Source: Verrucomicrobiota bacterium
GTDB lineage: Bacteria; Verrucomicrobiota; Verrucomicrobiia; Limisphaerales; UBA1100
DNA: 6,660 bases
NCBI GenBank assembly: GCA_015660155.1
Contig: DQLO01000223.1
Coordinates: 1 to 6,660 of the forward strand
Direction: 5' to 3'
The notes under the pieces are model-generated. The model saw only the letters and a program-made list of their open reading frames with translations, did no database searches and was not told the origin of the DNA. Positions 1 to 6,660 of the stretch are shown piece by piece; positions within the stretch are counted from its first letter, which is position 1; the number at the start of each line of letters is the position of its first letter. The position numbers and the translations under genes were made by a program.

Positions 1-193
1 CGGCGAATCGATGCGGGACGAATTGGGCGATTCCAACCGAAAAGGCAAAGGCCAACGCGAACCGGGGCGGCTTTAATCCGTGTACGCATCACTTTTTTAG
101 TGATTGTTTTCCGCCGTTCTTCTTTACAAAAAAGAGGTCGACAACTTCCGTTTTTCCGTTAACTTCCCCGACCCAACGCACGGTTACCCTCCA
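1..193. other. Left-edge non-coding stretch with possible tail of an upstream gene
   Basis: No complete gene lies here. On the + strand, the frame starting at base 2 is open from the window edge to a TAA at 74-76. It would encode about 24 charged residues (including RDELGDSNRKGKGQ), which could be the C-terminus of an upstream protein. A hairpin with T residues follows 11 bases later and mildly supports this. On the - strand, an ATG at 89-87 and a TTG at 55-53 open short frames running off the left edge, so a divergent gene is also possible. The sequence shown cannot decide between them. Bases 105-193 are T- and C-rich on the + strand and must hold any promoter for the propeller gene, but I find no convincing -35/-10 pair. 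Confidence 0.3.
88..110 (+). terminator. Weak hairpin plus T-rich tail, possible terminator
   Basis: ATCACT (88-93) and AGTGAT (99-104) form a perfect 6-bp stem around a five-T loop, followed by TGTTTT (105-110). The layout is that of a rho-independent terminator on the + strand, 11 bases after the TAA at 74-76. The stem is short and AT-rich, so termination would be weak. It could equally be a small operator upstream of the propeller gene or chance. Confidence 0.3.
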
Positions 194-1108
194 ATGCGTC
201 CAAGCCAAATCCTCATTGCGGGATTGATGGCGGGGGGCGTTTTTTATTCCGCCTCTGCCGCCCAACAATCTGCGCACGGTGTTCGCCACGCGTTCCTCGC
301 GACCGGCGCGGAGACTTATATTGTGTCCCACACCGACCGCATCGTCTGGCGTTACCCGCGCCCCACGCGCGATGGCTGGATGCTTCCCAACGGAAATTTG
401 TTGCTCGTGTTGGCTCACGGGAAAAATTATGGCGGCGGCGTGGTGGAAGTTACCCGCGGTGGCCGGGTACTGTTTGAATACCGTGGCAAGCAAAAATCCG
501 TGAACACCACCCAGCGTCTGGCCAACGGCCGCTACCTCATCGCCGAAGGCGGCCCCAAGCCATGCGTGTTGGAGGTGGATGCCAAGGGGCGCACGCTTGC
601 CAAAGTTTCTTTGCAATCTGCTTTCAAAGACCCGCTGAAACAAATCGGTGCCGCGCGCAAGCTGGCCAATGGAAATTATCTCGTGCCGCAACCGGCTGAC
701 AAAGTAGTGCGCGAGTACGACGCAAAAGGCAAAGTGGTTTGGGAAAAGAAAACCAACGGCGAACCCTTCTGCGCATTACGACTGGCCAACCAACGCACGC
801 TCATCGCCTGCACCACTGGCAAATGCATTCTTGAGGTGGATCGCGCGGGCAAGGTGACATGGACGCTCACCAACCAGGATTTTCAGGGCGCGCGAATGTT
901 GGACCAGCATTCGGGCATCCAGCGCCTGCCCAACGGCAACCTTGTCTTTGCCACCCACCGCCCCGGCCGCGCCACGTCGCAATTGGTGGAAGTCAACCGC
1001 GCCAAAAAAACCGTGTGGATCTATTCCCAGCCCAACCGCCCCGCCATCCGGCATTTCCAAATCCTCAACACCAACGGCAAAGCCCTTGGCGGCACGCCCC
1101 TCCGTTAG
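194..1108 (+). CDS. Secreted beta-propeller repeat protein (PQQ/arylsulfotransferase-like)
   Basis: This encodes a 304-residue exported protein. Residues 1-23 look like a Sec signal peptide: R2, a hydrophobic run ILIAGLMAGGVF, then SASAA, with likely cleavage near residues 22-23. The mature part consists of about six degenerate repeats of 45-48 residues. Each pairs an E(V/Y)D-x-x-G-K-V-x-W strand (84-96, 126-138, 173-185, 213-225, 265-277) with an R-L-x-N-G-N-x-L strand (60-71, 108-117, 155-165, 196-205, 244-253). This alternation is typical of propellers of the PQQ-like, BamB-like or arylsulfotransferase-like superfamily. I see no convincing catalytic site, so ligand and reaction are unknown; a binding or scaffold role is as likely as an enzyme. 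I chose the ATG at 194 over the in-frame TTG at 104 because the signal peptide begins there. No clear ribosome binding site precedes it. It is co-directional with the sugar importer, 47 bases upstream of it, so the two may be co-transcribed. Confidence 0.8.
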   Translation: MRPSQILIAGLMAGGVFYSASAAQQSAHGVRHAFLATGAETYIVSHTDRIVWRYPRPTRDGWMLPNGNLLLVLAHGKNYGGGVVEVTRGGRVLFEYRGKQKSVNTTQRLANGRYLIAEGGPKPCVLEVDAKGRTLAKVSLQSAFKDPLKQIGAARKLANGNYLVPQPADKVVREYDAKGKVVWEKKTNGEPFCALRLANQRTLIACTTGKCILEVDRAGKVTWTLTNQDFQGARMLDQHSGIQRLPNGNLVFATHRPGRATSQLVEVNRAKKTVWIYSQPNRPAIRHFQILNTNGKALGGTPLR

Positions 1109-1155
1109 CCCATTTTTCCTTTACCCGCGCGCCGCTTGGGTGAACACTCGCGCCC

Positions 1156-2196
1156 ATGAAAGCCGCTCGTTTCCTCTTATCGTTCGCGTGTGCCTCGGCC
1201 CTGTTGTTGGGTTGGGGTTGCAAAAAACCGACTGATTCAAAATCCAGTACCGTCACCATCGCCTACGTGACCAATGGGGTGGATCCCTTTTGGGATCTCT
1301 GTGCCGCCGGCGTGCGCATCGCGGAAAAAGAATTTAACATCAAATGCGAAGTCCACATGCCCACGAAAGGGTTAGTGGACCAAAAGCGCATCATGGAAAC
1401 CCTCATTGCCAAGGGCATCGACGCCATGGCGATCAGCCCCATTGATGCCGAAAACCAAACCGCGTTTCTCAACGAAGCCGCGCAACAAACCAAGCTCATC
1501 ACGCACGATGCCGATGCGCCGGACAGCGAACGGATGCTGTACATCGGCACGAACAATTACAAAGCCGGCCGCGCGCTGGGCCAGTTGGTGAAGGACGCGC
1601 TGCCCGAAGGCGGCGAGGTGATGATCTTCGTCGGCCGCCTCGAGCAGCTCAATGCCCGCCAACGCCGGCAGGGAGTGATCGATGAATTGCTGGGCCGCCC
1701 CGAACAGGAATTGGCCAGCGTGAAGTTTGATCCCGTGGACGCCAAAAACCTCAAGGCCGAAGGTTCAAAATATATCATCCTCGATACGCGCACAGATAAT
1801 TTCGACAAAGCCAAGGCCAAGAGCAACGCCGAAGACACCATCACCAAATACGAAAACGTGGCCTGCATGGTCGGCTTGTTTGCCTACAACCCGCCCGCGT
1901 GTCTGGACGCCATCCGCGAGGCCAACCGTACCGGAAAAATTAAAGTGTGCGGTTTCGATGAACCCGACGCCATGCTGCAGGCGATCAAGGACGGCCACGC
2001 GCAGGGCACCGTCAGCCAGCAACCGTGGAAGTACGGCTACGAATCCGTGAAGGCCATGAAGCTCATTCTCGATGGCGACACCTCGTTCATCCCCGCGAAC
2101 AAATTTATTGAAGTGCCGTTCGTCGTGGTGACGAAGGAAAACGTAGACGAGTTTTGGGCCACCAAAAAGAAGATGGCCGAGCTGGGCAAACAATAA
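1156..2196 (+). CDS. Sugar ABC transporter substrate-binding lipoprotein (RbsB-like)
   Basis: This is the 346-residue extracytoplasmic receptor of a ribose-type sugar importer (periplasmic-binding-protein family Peripla_BP_4/RbsB). Residues 1-21 are a lipoprotein-type signal ending LLLGWG-C22. The box is atypical, with G and W at -3 and -2, but the following KKPTDSKSS is a usual tether. Ligand-pocket positions known from RbsB-type proteins have counterparts: N40 and P44-F45-W46, D118/D120 in HDADAP, N166-A-R-x-R-R-x-x-G, N245 in AYNPP, D268 in GFDEPD and Q288-Q289 before PWKYGY. The aromatic F45-W46 pair and the charged residues favour a sugar or polyol, but the exact ligand (ribose, xylose, allose, inositol or another) cannot be read from this. 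The ATG at 1156 gives a complete signal peptide. A weak GGGTGA lies 12 bases upstream. It is the first gene of the receptor-ATPase-permease cluster, with the ATPase only 2 bases downstream. Confidence 0.93.
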   Translation: MKAARFLLSFACASALLLGWGCKKPTDSKSSTVTIAYVTNGVDPFWDLCAAGVRIAEKEFNIKCEVHMPTKGLVDQKRIMETLIAKGIDAMAISPIDAENQTAFLNEAAQQTKLITHDADAPDSERMLYIGTNNYKAGRALGQLVKDALPEGGEVMIFVGRLEQLNARQRRQGVIDELLGRPEQELASVKFDPVDAKNLKAEGSKYIILDTRTDNFDKAKAKSNAEDTITKYENVACMVGLFAYNPPACLDAIREANRTGKIKVCGFDEPDAMLQAIKDGHAQGTVSQQPWKYGYESVKAMKLILDGDTSFIPANKFIEVPFVVVTKENVDEFWATKKKMAELGKQ

Positions 2197-2198
2197 GC

Positions 2199-3707
2199 AT
2201 GGCGGCCCCGGTCACACCGCTGCTGGAGGTCCGCGGCTTGGGCAAGCGATTCCCCGGCGTGCGCGCCCTGCACGACGCGCGCCTCACGCTCGGCCACGGC
2301 GAAGTGCTCGCAGTGATTGGCGAAAATGGCGCGGGCAAAAGCACGCTCATGAAAATCCTCGCCGGCGTGCAACCGGCCGACACTGGCGAAATTTTCATCG
2401 ACGGCCAGCCCGTGCAATTCCAATCCGTGCGCGAAGCCCTCGCGCAAGGCGTGGCGCTCATCCATCAGGAACTCAACCTCGCCGCCAACCTCGACCTCGC
2501 CGCCAATATTTTTCTCGGCCGCGAGCCACACAAATTTGGCTTCATCGACCACGCCACACTCCACGCCGAGGCCGAGGAACATTTGCGGCGCGTGGGGCTT
2601 GATCTCCCCACCGACACGCTTGTGGGCGATCTGCCCATCGGCCGCCAGCAACTCGTGGAAATCGCCAAGGCCCTTTCCTGCGAAGCGCGCGTGCTGATTA
2701 TGGACGAGCCCACCAGCAGCCTTTCGCAACACGAATCGGAAACACTCTTTGAAGTCGTCCGCGATCTGCGCGCGCAGGGCATCAGCGTCATTTACATTTC
2801 GCACCGGCTCGGCGAGGTCACCGAATTGGCCGATCGCGTCCTCGTGCTGCGCGATGGCGAAAACGCCGGCGAACTCAGTCGCGGGGAAATCAATCACGAC
2901 GCGATGGTGCGCCTGATGGTGGGCCGCGATCTCGAACAGTTTTACGACCGCAAACAACATGACCCCGGCGACCTCGTGCTGGAGCTGGAAGACGTGCGCA
3001 CGCCCGCGCATCCGCACGCGGAAATTTCGCTGCAACTGCGCGTCGGCGAAATCGTGGGCATCGCCGGTCTCGTGGGCTCGGGGCGCACGGAATTATTGCA
3101 AACCATTTTCGGCGTCACACCCTCCGTGGGCGGCCAAATGCGAATGGCGGGCGAACCCTTTGCCCCGCGCAATCCGCGCGAAGCCATCCGCGCCGGGCTT
3201 GCGCTCGCGCCGGAAGATCGCAAGCAGCACGGGCTTATTTTGCAAATGGCCGTGCGCGAAAACGCCAGCCTCGCCAGCCTCAGCCGCGATCAGCAAAACG
3301 GTTTCCTCAACTTCAATGCCGAGGAAAAAGTCGCCACCGAAGCCGTCGAACAACTTGCCATCAAAACCCCCAACCTCGACCAAGCCACCGTGAATCTCTC
3401 CGGCGGCAACCAGCAAAAAGTGGTGCTCGGCAAATGGCTCGCGCTCAAGCCGCGCGTGCTGTTGCTCGACGAACCCACGCGCGGTATCGACGTCGGCGCC
3501 AAGCGCGAAATGTACCGGCTGATGGAACAACTCGCCGCCGATGGAGTGGCCATTCTGTTTGTGTCCAGCGAACTCGAGGAAGTGCTCGGCATGGCCGACC
3601 GCGCCCTCGTGATGCACGAAGGCCGCCTCGCCGGCGAGTTGGCGCGCGATCAATTATCCGAACAAGCCGTGATGCAACTCGCCACCGGCACTCCCCTCGC
3701 CGCATAA
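2199..3707 (+). CDS. Sugar ABC transporter ATPase, two fused nucleotide-binding domains (RbsA/MglA-like)
   Basis: This 502-residue cytoplasmic ATPase powers the importer and contains two ABC domains in one chain, as in RbsA, MglA and XylG. Domain 1 has Walker [10 protein letters not shown] (41-49), Q-loop Q90, a variant signature LPIGRQQ (145-151), Walker B VLIMDEPT (165-172) and switch H202. Domain 2 has a degenerate Walker [10 protein letters not shown] (290-298, no lysine), a canonical LSGGNQQ signature (400-406), Walker B VLLLDEPT (420-427), and VSSEL where the switch histidine would be. The pattern is normal for this family. It implies one good ATP site, built from domain 1 Walker motifs and the domain 2 signature, and one degenerate site. 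The ATG at 2199 was chosen because the first domain begins at residue 8; a TTG at 2154 would overlap the receptor gene. Only 2 bases separate it from the receptor stop and 7 from the permease start, so translation is probably coupled. Confidence 0.95.
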   Translation: MAAPVTPLLEVRGLGKRFPGVRALHDARLTLGHGEVLAVIGENGAGKSTLMKILAGVQPADTGEIFIDGQPVQFQSVREALAQGVALIHQELNLAANLDLAANIFLGREPHKFGFIDHATLHAEAEEHLRRVGLDLPTDTLVGDLPIGRQQLVEIAKALSCEARVLIMDEPTSSLSQHESETLFEVVRDLRAQGISVIYISHRLGEVTELADRVLVLRDGENAGELSRGEINHDAMVRLMVGRDLEQFYDRKQHDPGDLVLELEDVRTPAHPHAEISLQLRVGEIVGIAGLVGSGRTELLQTIFGVTPSVGGQMRMAGEPFAPRNPREAIRAGLALAPEDRKQHGLILQMAVRENASLASLSRDQQNGFLNFNAEEKVATEAVEQLAIKTPNLDQATVNLSGGNQQKVVLGKWLALKPRVLLLDEPTRGIDVGAKREMYRLMEQLAADGVAILFVSSELEEVLGMADRALVMHEGRLAGELARDQLSEQAVMQLATGTPLAA

Positions 3708-3714
3708 AAAACGC

Positions 3715-4674
3715 ATGAAGAAAAATATCATCGGCATCCTCGGTTTGCTCATCGCGATTTTCGTGATCACCGCCGTGTTGAACCCCAAATTCATCAGCGC
3801 CTACAACATGCAAAACCTCGTGAAGTGGTCGAGCCTCTACGCCATCATGGGCGTGGGCGTGGCGTTCGTCATCATCACCGGCGGCATCGATCTTTCCATC
3901 GGCTCGGTCATCGGCCTCACCGCTTCGTTGCTCGCCTTCACGCTGGGCAAAAACTGGGATCCCGCCGTCGCCATCTGCGCCATGCTCGGCCTCTCGGCGC
4001 TCATCGGCCTCGTCCACGGACTCCTCGTCACCAAAGCCAAACTCCAACCCTTCGTCGTCACCCTCTGCGGATTGCTGATTTATCGCGGCATGGCCCGTTG
4101 GGTCACCGACAACCAGTCGATGGGTTTCAAGGGGCACGACCAGTTGAATGAAATTTTCAGCGGCAAAATTCCCATCACCGACACCTTCGCCCTGCCGATG
4201 CCCTTTGTGTTTCTGGTCGTCATCAGCGTGGCCGCCGCGCTGTTTCTCAACCGCACCATCTGGGGCCGCTACCTGCTCGCGCTCGGCAACAACGAGGAAG
4301 GCGCGCGCTACAGCGGCATCCAAACCGACAACCTCAAGATTGCCGCGTACGTCATCTGCTCGCTGCTCGCCGGCATCAGTGGAATACTCTTTGCCTTTGA
4401 ACTCGATTCCGTGCAACCGGCGCAGACCGGTGAATTTTACGAACTCTACGCCATCGCCGCCGCAGTGCTTGGCGGCTGCAGTTTGCGCGGCGGCGAAGGC
4501 GGCATCCTCGGCGTCATCATTGCTGCGGCGGTCATTCGGCTCATTTATAATTCCATCAACATGCTCGGCATATCCACCCACCTCGAATACGCCATCCTCG
4601 GCATCGTGATTCTGGTGGGAGTGGTTGCCGATGAACTCCTAAAACGCTACACCGCAAAACGCGCGGCGCGGTAG
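3715..4674 (+). CDS. Sugar ABC transporter permease (RbsC-like, BPD_transp_2 family)
   Basis: This 319-residue inner-membrane permease would act as a dimer to form the sugar channel. It is hydrophobic throughout, with a first membrane segment at about residues 4-22 and roughly 8-10 segments in all. Family landmarks are GGIDLSIGS (56-64), the WGRYLLALGNNEEGARYSGI stretch (183-202), which corresponds to the cytoplasmic loop that contacts the ATPase, and AAAVLGGCSLRGGEGG (248-263) near the C-terminus. Length and order match RbsC, XylH and AraH proteins. The ATG at 3715 starts just before the first membrane helix, and no Shine-Dalgarno sequence is visible in the 7-base gap after the ATPase stop. 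Its TAG stop (4672-4674) lies inside the left end of the palindromic element at 4669-4720. It completes the importer. The sugar carried is not evident. Confidence 0.94.
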   Translation: MKKNIIGILGLLIAIFVITAVLNPKFISAYNMQNLVKWSSLYAIMGVGVAFVIITGGIDLSIGSVIGLTASLLAFTLGKNWDPAVAICAMLGLSALIGLVHGLLVTKAKLQPFVVTLCGLLIYRGMARWVTDNQSMGFKGHDQLNEIFSGKIPITDTFALPMPFVFLVVISVAAALFLNRTIWGRYLLALGNNEEGARYSGIQTDNLKIAAYVICSLLAGISGILFAFELDSVQPAQTGEFYELYAIAAAVLGGCSLRGGEGGILGVIIAAAVIRLIYNSINMLGISTHLEYAILGIVILVGVVADELLKRYTAKRAAR

Positions 4675-4720
4675 GGACACGCTGTGCGTGTCCATGGACG
4701 CGCACAGCGCGTCCCTGCCG
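4669..4720. repeat. 52-base interrupted palindrome of two hairpins (REP/BIME-like)
   Basis: The two halves, 4669-4694 and 4695-4720, are inverted copies pairing at 23 of 26 positions about the centre CCATGG. Each half is itself a hairpin with an 8-bp stem and 3-base loop: GGACACGC-TGT-GCGTGTCC (4675-4693) and GGACGCGC-ACA-GCGCGTCC (4696-4714). The copies differ at the fifth stem pair, A-T in one and G-C in the other, so both hairpins stay intact. The element fills the gap between the convergent permease and recQ genes and includes the permease stop codon. The shape recalls bacterial REP/BIME or small non-autonomous repeats. It may help terminate or insulate both genes, although no T-run follows on either side. 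Whether it is repeated elsewhere in the genome cannot be seen here. Confidence 0.7.
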
Positions 4721-6553
4721 TCAAAACTCTTTTCGGGGATTCGCTTCCAAATACTTCTCAATCTCCGCCGTAAACATATCGCCGAATTCTTCTAGTTTTT
4801 TATCGCCCACGCCGTGGATGAGGCCGAAGGCGGCGGGGGTGATTGGGTAGTCGCGGGCCATGTGGCGGAGGGCGACATCGGAAAAAACAATGTACGGCGG
4901 CACACCGCGTTCGCTGGCGAGGGTGCGGCGCAGCTCGCGCAGGCAATCGAACAACGCCTCGTCGCACGCGAGATCGCCGACGCGGGGTTTGCGTTTTTTC
5001 TCTTTGGTTTTGGGCACGGTGGGTTGGGTTAATTCCAATGGTGTTTTGGCGCGGAGCCAGTCGATGCCGTCGGCGGAAAGCTCCAGCACGCTCATGCGGC
5101 CGGGGGTTTGGTGCAGAAAATTCAGCCGCATCAACTCACGCGCGATGGCCTTCCACTCGTTGCGGCCAAACTCATCGCCGATGCCGTAAGTGGAAAGTTG
5201 GTCGTGGCCCCATTTGCGAACCGCTTCCGTGTCGCCGCCAGTGAGGACTTCCACCAAATGATTCAGGCCAAAATCAAATCCTGATTTTTCGCGAATGCGA
5301 AACGCGCACGACAACATTTTTTGCGCCGCCACGGTTCCATCAAAAGTTTCCTTTGGCTCGAGGCAATTATCGCACGCGCCACAGTTTTCTTCCGCATACG
5401 TTTCGCTGAAATATTCGAGCAACGAACGGCGGCGGCAATCGCGGGTTTCGGAATAGTGCACCATTTGCTGGAGCATATTGCGGGCGATCATTTGCTCGTG
5501 CTCGTCGGTTTTCTCCATGATGAAGCCGGTTTGCTTGGCGACATCCGAGGCATTGAAAAGCAGCACGCATTCAGCCGGCAACCCATCGCGGCCGGCGCGG
5601 CCGGTTTCCTGATAATAGCCCTCGAGGTTTTTTGGCAAATCGTGATGGATCACGAAGCGCACGTCCGGTTTGTCGATGCCCATTCCGAAGGCGATGGTGG
5701 CGCACATCACGCGCACGTCATCGCGAATGAAGGCTTCCTGATTTCGCGCGCGCACTTTTTTGTCCAGCCCCGCGTGATACGCGGCGGCGCGTACGCCGTT
5801 TTCATTGAGCATATCGGCCAACCGCTCGGTGCGCGCGCGGCTGGAGCAATAAATGATGCCGCTGTCCTCCGGCTGTTTGTTGACCCACTCGAGCACCTGC
5901 CGCTGCGGCTGCGCGCGCGGGAGGACGCGGTAAACCAAATTGGCGCGATCAAAGCTGGCCACGAATTTCGCCGGATCGCGCAGTTTCAGTTGGGTGACGA
6001 TGTCCGCCCGCACGCGGTCAGTGGCCGTGGCGGTGAATGCCATGAAGGGAAGGTCTGGAAAACGGAAACGCAGCTCGGCGATCTGGCGATATTCGGGCCG
6101 GAAGTCGTGGCCCCATTCGCTGATGCAATGAGCTTCGTCGATGGCGATGGCTTCGGTTTGCCATTGCTCGAGCCGGTCGAGCATGCCATCGAGCATCAAC
6201 CGCTCGGGCGCAACGTAAAGCAACCGATACTCGCCATTGTACAAACCGGCCAAGCGACGGCGTGCTTCGGCAGCATCGAGGGTGGAATTCAAGAACGTGG
6301 CCGGCACACCCGCGGACTGCAGCGCGTCCACCTGATCTTTCATCAACGCGATGAGCGGCGACACCACCACGGTGAGGCCTTCGCGGGCGAGGGCGGGGAG
6401 TTGGTAGCAAAGCGACTTGCCGCCACCGGTGGGCATCAGCACAAAGGCATCGCGCCCCTCGAGCGCGGCGCGGATGATTTCCTCCTGCAGAGGCCGAAAG
6501 GAATCGAAGCCAAAGTAACGCTTGAGCAATTCCGACAAATCGACCGGTGACAT
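4721..6553 (-). CDS. recQ: ATP-dependent DNA helicase RecQ
   Basis: This 610-residue 3'-5' DNA helicase acts in recombination and repair of stalled or broken forks. Its length matches classical bacterial RecQ. It has F19-R20-P21-x-Q23 (motif 0), Walker A TGGGKS (42-47), DEAH (139-142) followed by CISEWGHDFRPEY (the RecQ aromatic-rich loop), FTATAT (173-178), AFGMGID (288-294) and QETGRAGRDG (315-324). Next come a four-cysteine zinc site (C373, C391, C394, C397), a winged-helix RQC domain (about 405-505), a lysine-rich linker KTKEKKRKPR (about 515-525) and a C-terminal HRDC domain (about 530-605). All key residues are present and there is no sign of decay. The ATG at 6553-6551 is the natural start, since motif 0 follows as in other family members. 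It has no Shine-Dalgarno sequence. The gene converges on the sugar importer and is probably transcribed alone; no link to transport is implied. Confidence 0.97.
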   Translation of the reverse strand: MSPVDLSELLKRYFGFDSFRPLQEEIIRAALEGRDAFVLMPTGGGKSLCYQLPALAREGLTVVVSPLIALMKDQVDALQSAGVPATFLNSTLDAAEARRRLAGLYNGEYRLLYVAPERLMLDGMLDRLEQWQTEAIAIDEAHCISEWGHDFRPEYRQIAELRFRFPDLPFMAFTATATDRVRADIVTQLKLRDPAKFVASFDRANLVYRVLPRAQPQRQVLEWVNKQPEDSGIIYCSSRARTERLADMLNENGVRAAAYHAGLDKKVRARNQEAFIRDDVRVMCATIAFGMGIDKPDVRFVIHHDLPKNLEGYYQETGRAGRDGLPAECVLLFNASDVAKQTGFIMEKTDEHEQMIARNMLQQMVHYSETRDCRRRSLLEYFSETYAEENCGACDNCLEPKETFDGTVAAQKMLSCAFRIREKSGFDFGLNHLVEVLTGGDTEAVRKWGHDQLSTYGIGDEFGRNEWKAIARELMRLNFLHQTPGRMSVLELSADGIDWLRAKTPLELTQPTVPKTKEKKRKPRVGDLACDEALFDCLRELRRTLASERGVPPYIVFSDVALRHMARDYPITPAAFGLIHGVGDKKLEEFGDMFTAEIEKYLEANPRKEF

Positions 6554-6559
6554 ATTTGG

Positions 6560-6588
6560 AAAGTAAAAAGGAGCCAGCTGAAAGTCAA
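6560..6588 (-). promoter_or_regulatory. Candidate recQ promoter
   Basis: On the - strand, TTGACT (6588-6583, five of six matches to the -35 consensus) is followed after 17 bases by TACTTT (6565-6560, three of six matches to TATAAT). Transcription would start only a few bases before, or at, the recQ ATG, giving a very short or leaderless transcript. That would fit the missing ribosome binding site. The weak -10 makes this tentative. Confidence 0.3.
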
Positions 6589-6629
6589 AAGATTAGGAAA
6601 TAAATCCTTCTTTTTGTACTTGGCTCCCT
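6565..6629 (-). terminator. Stem with T5 tail just upstream of recQ
   Basis: Read on the - strand, GGAGCCA (6627-6621) can pair with TGGCTCC (6576-6570). Two further pairs, one a G-U wobble, extend this to 6629 and 6568. TTTTT (6569-6565) follows directly. The 44-base loop contains a small inner hairpin, AGGA (6608-6605) with TCCT (6598-6595). It could be a second terminator against read-through from the right, or a leader structure. The long loop lowers confidence. Confidence 0.3.
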
Positions 6630-6635
6630 GCAAAC

Positions 6636-6660
6636 AAAAAAGAAGGGCGCCCCGAAGGGC
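6636..6660 (-). terminator. Intrinsic terminator of an unseen - strand gene (cut by window edge)
   Basis: Read on the - strand, the window begins GCCC-TTCG-GGGC (6660-6649), a stem closed by a UUCG-type tetraloop. It continues GCCCTTC and then six T residues (6641-6636). The stem's 5' arm probably extends beyond the right edge (a matching GAAGGGC is expected there). A GC-rich stem, UUCG loop and T-run are the classic parts of a rho-independent terminator, so a - strand gene should end just right of the window, separating recQ from it. Confidence 0.65.

Noticed and set aside
104..193. N-terminal extension of the propeller protein from TTG at 104
   Set aside because: The extra 30 residues would place polar sequence ahead of a well-formed signal peptide that starts at the ATG at 194.
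1282..1297. Perfect hairpin GATCCC-TTTT-GGGATC inside the receptor gene
   Set aside because: It encodes the conserved DPFWD pocket region, has no T-run after it, and is explained by codon choice.
2154..2198. Earlier TTG start for the ATPase overlapping the receptor gene
   Set aside because: The ABC domain starts right after the ATG at 2199, and the added residues ([15 protein letters not shown]) are just the receptor 3' end read in another frame.
2343..2345. Suspicion that the ATPase is defective because domain 2 lacks the Walker A lysine and switch histidine
   Set aside because: These substitutions are characteristic of the RbsA/MglA family, and domain 1 retains its Walker and switch residues.
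2037..3035. A 332-codon - strand open frame across the receptor-ATPase junction
   Set aside because: It is antisense to conserved Walker A and receptor C-terminal coding sequence, shows no family motifs, and is best explained by GC bias.
3445..4581. A 378-codon - strand open frame across the ATPase-permease junction
   Set aside because: It overlaps two well-supported genes. Its translation is low-complexity Asp/Glu/Arg/His with no domain, so it is a shadow frame.
5321..6550. A 409-codon open frame on the + strand, antisense to recQ
   Set aside because: It lies fully inside an intact RecQ on the other strand. Its translation is rich in His, Ala and Gly without recognisable motifs, as expected from the GC-rich complementary frame.
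6645..6652. GGGCGCCC as a separate palindromic protein-binding site
   Set aside because: It is better explained as part of the terminator stem that continues past the right edge.

Overview
The window holds five complete protein genes. Four lie on the + strand and one on the - strand, in fairly GC-rich DNA. The proteins suggest a Gram-negative-type bacterium: exported proteins, a lipoprotein solute receptor and a RecQ helicase. The style of the solute-binding protein, the small exported beta-propeller and the lack of clear Shine-Dalgarno sequences would fit Verrucomicrobiota or Planctomycetota. That placement is an impression from protein style, not a demonstrated assignment.

Left part (1-1108): a short left-edge stretch contains a possible gene tail and a hairpin followed by T residues. 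It is followed by a secreted, repeat-built beta-propeller protein of about 304 residues. Forty-seven bases later comes a tight three-gene cluster (1156-4674) for a ribose-type ABC sugar importer: a lipoprotein receptor, a fused double ATPase and a membrane permease, separated by only 2 and 7 bases. The receptor would capture a sugar outside the inner membrane, the permease would form the channel, and the ATPase would drive transport. No kinase, isomerase or regulator that would reveal the sugar is present in the window.

Right part (4721-6553, - strand): a full-length RecQ DNA helicase converges on the permease. The 46-base gap between the two stop codons is almost entirely filled by a 52-base interrupted palindrome made of two hairpins. 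It resembles a REP/BIME-type repeat and is the most distinctive non-coding structure here. Upstream of recQ, 6554-6660 contains a candidate promoter very close to the ATG, a second stem followed by T residues, and at the window edge the 3' part of a UUCG-loop intrinsic terminator for an unseen - strand gene.

I see no CRISPR array, insertion sequence, tRNA or rRNA, and no convincing new multi-gene system. The genes belong to known families. The points worth a second look are the palindromic element, the recQ leader and the pairing of the propeller gene with the transporter.
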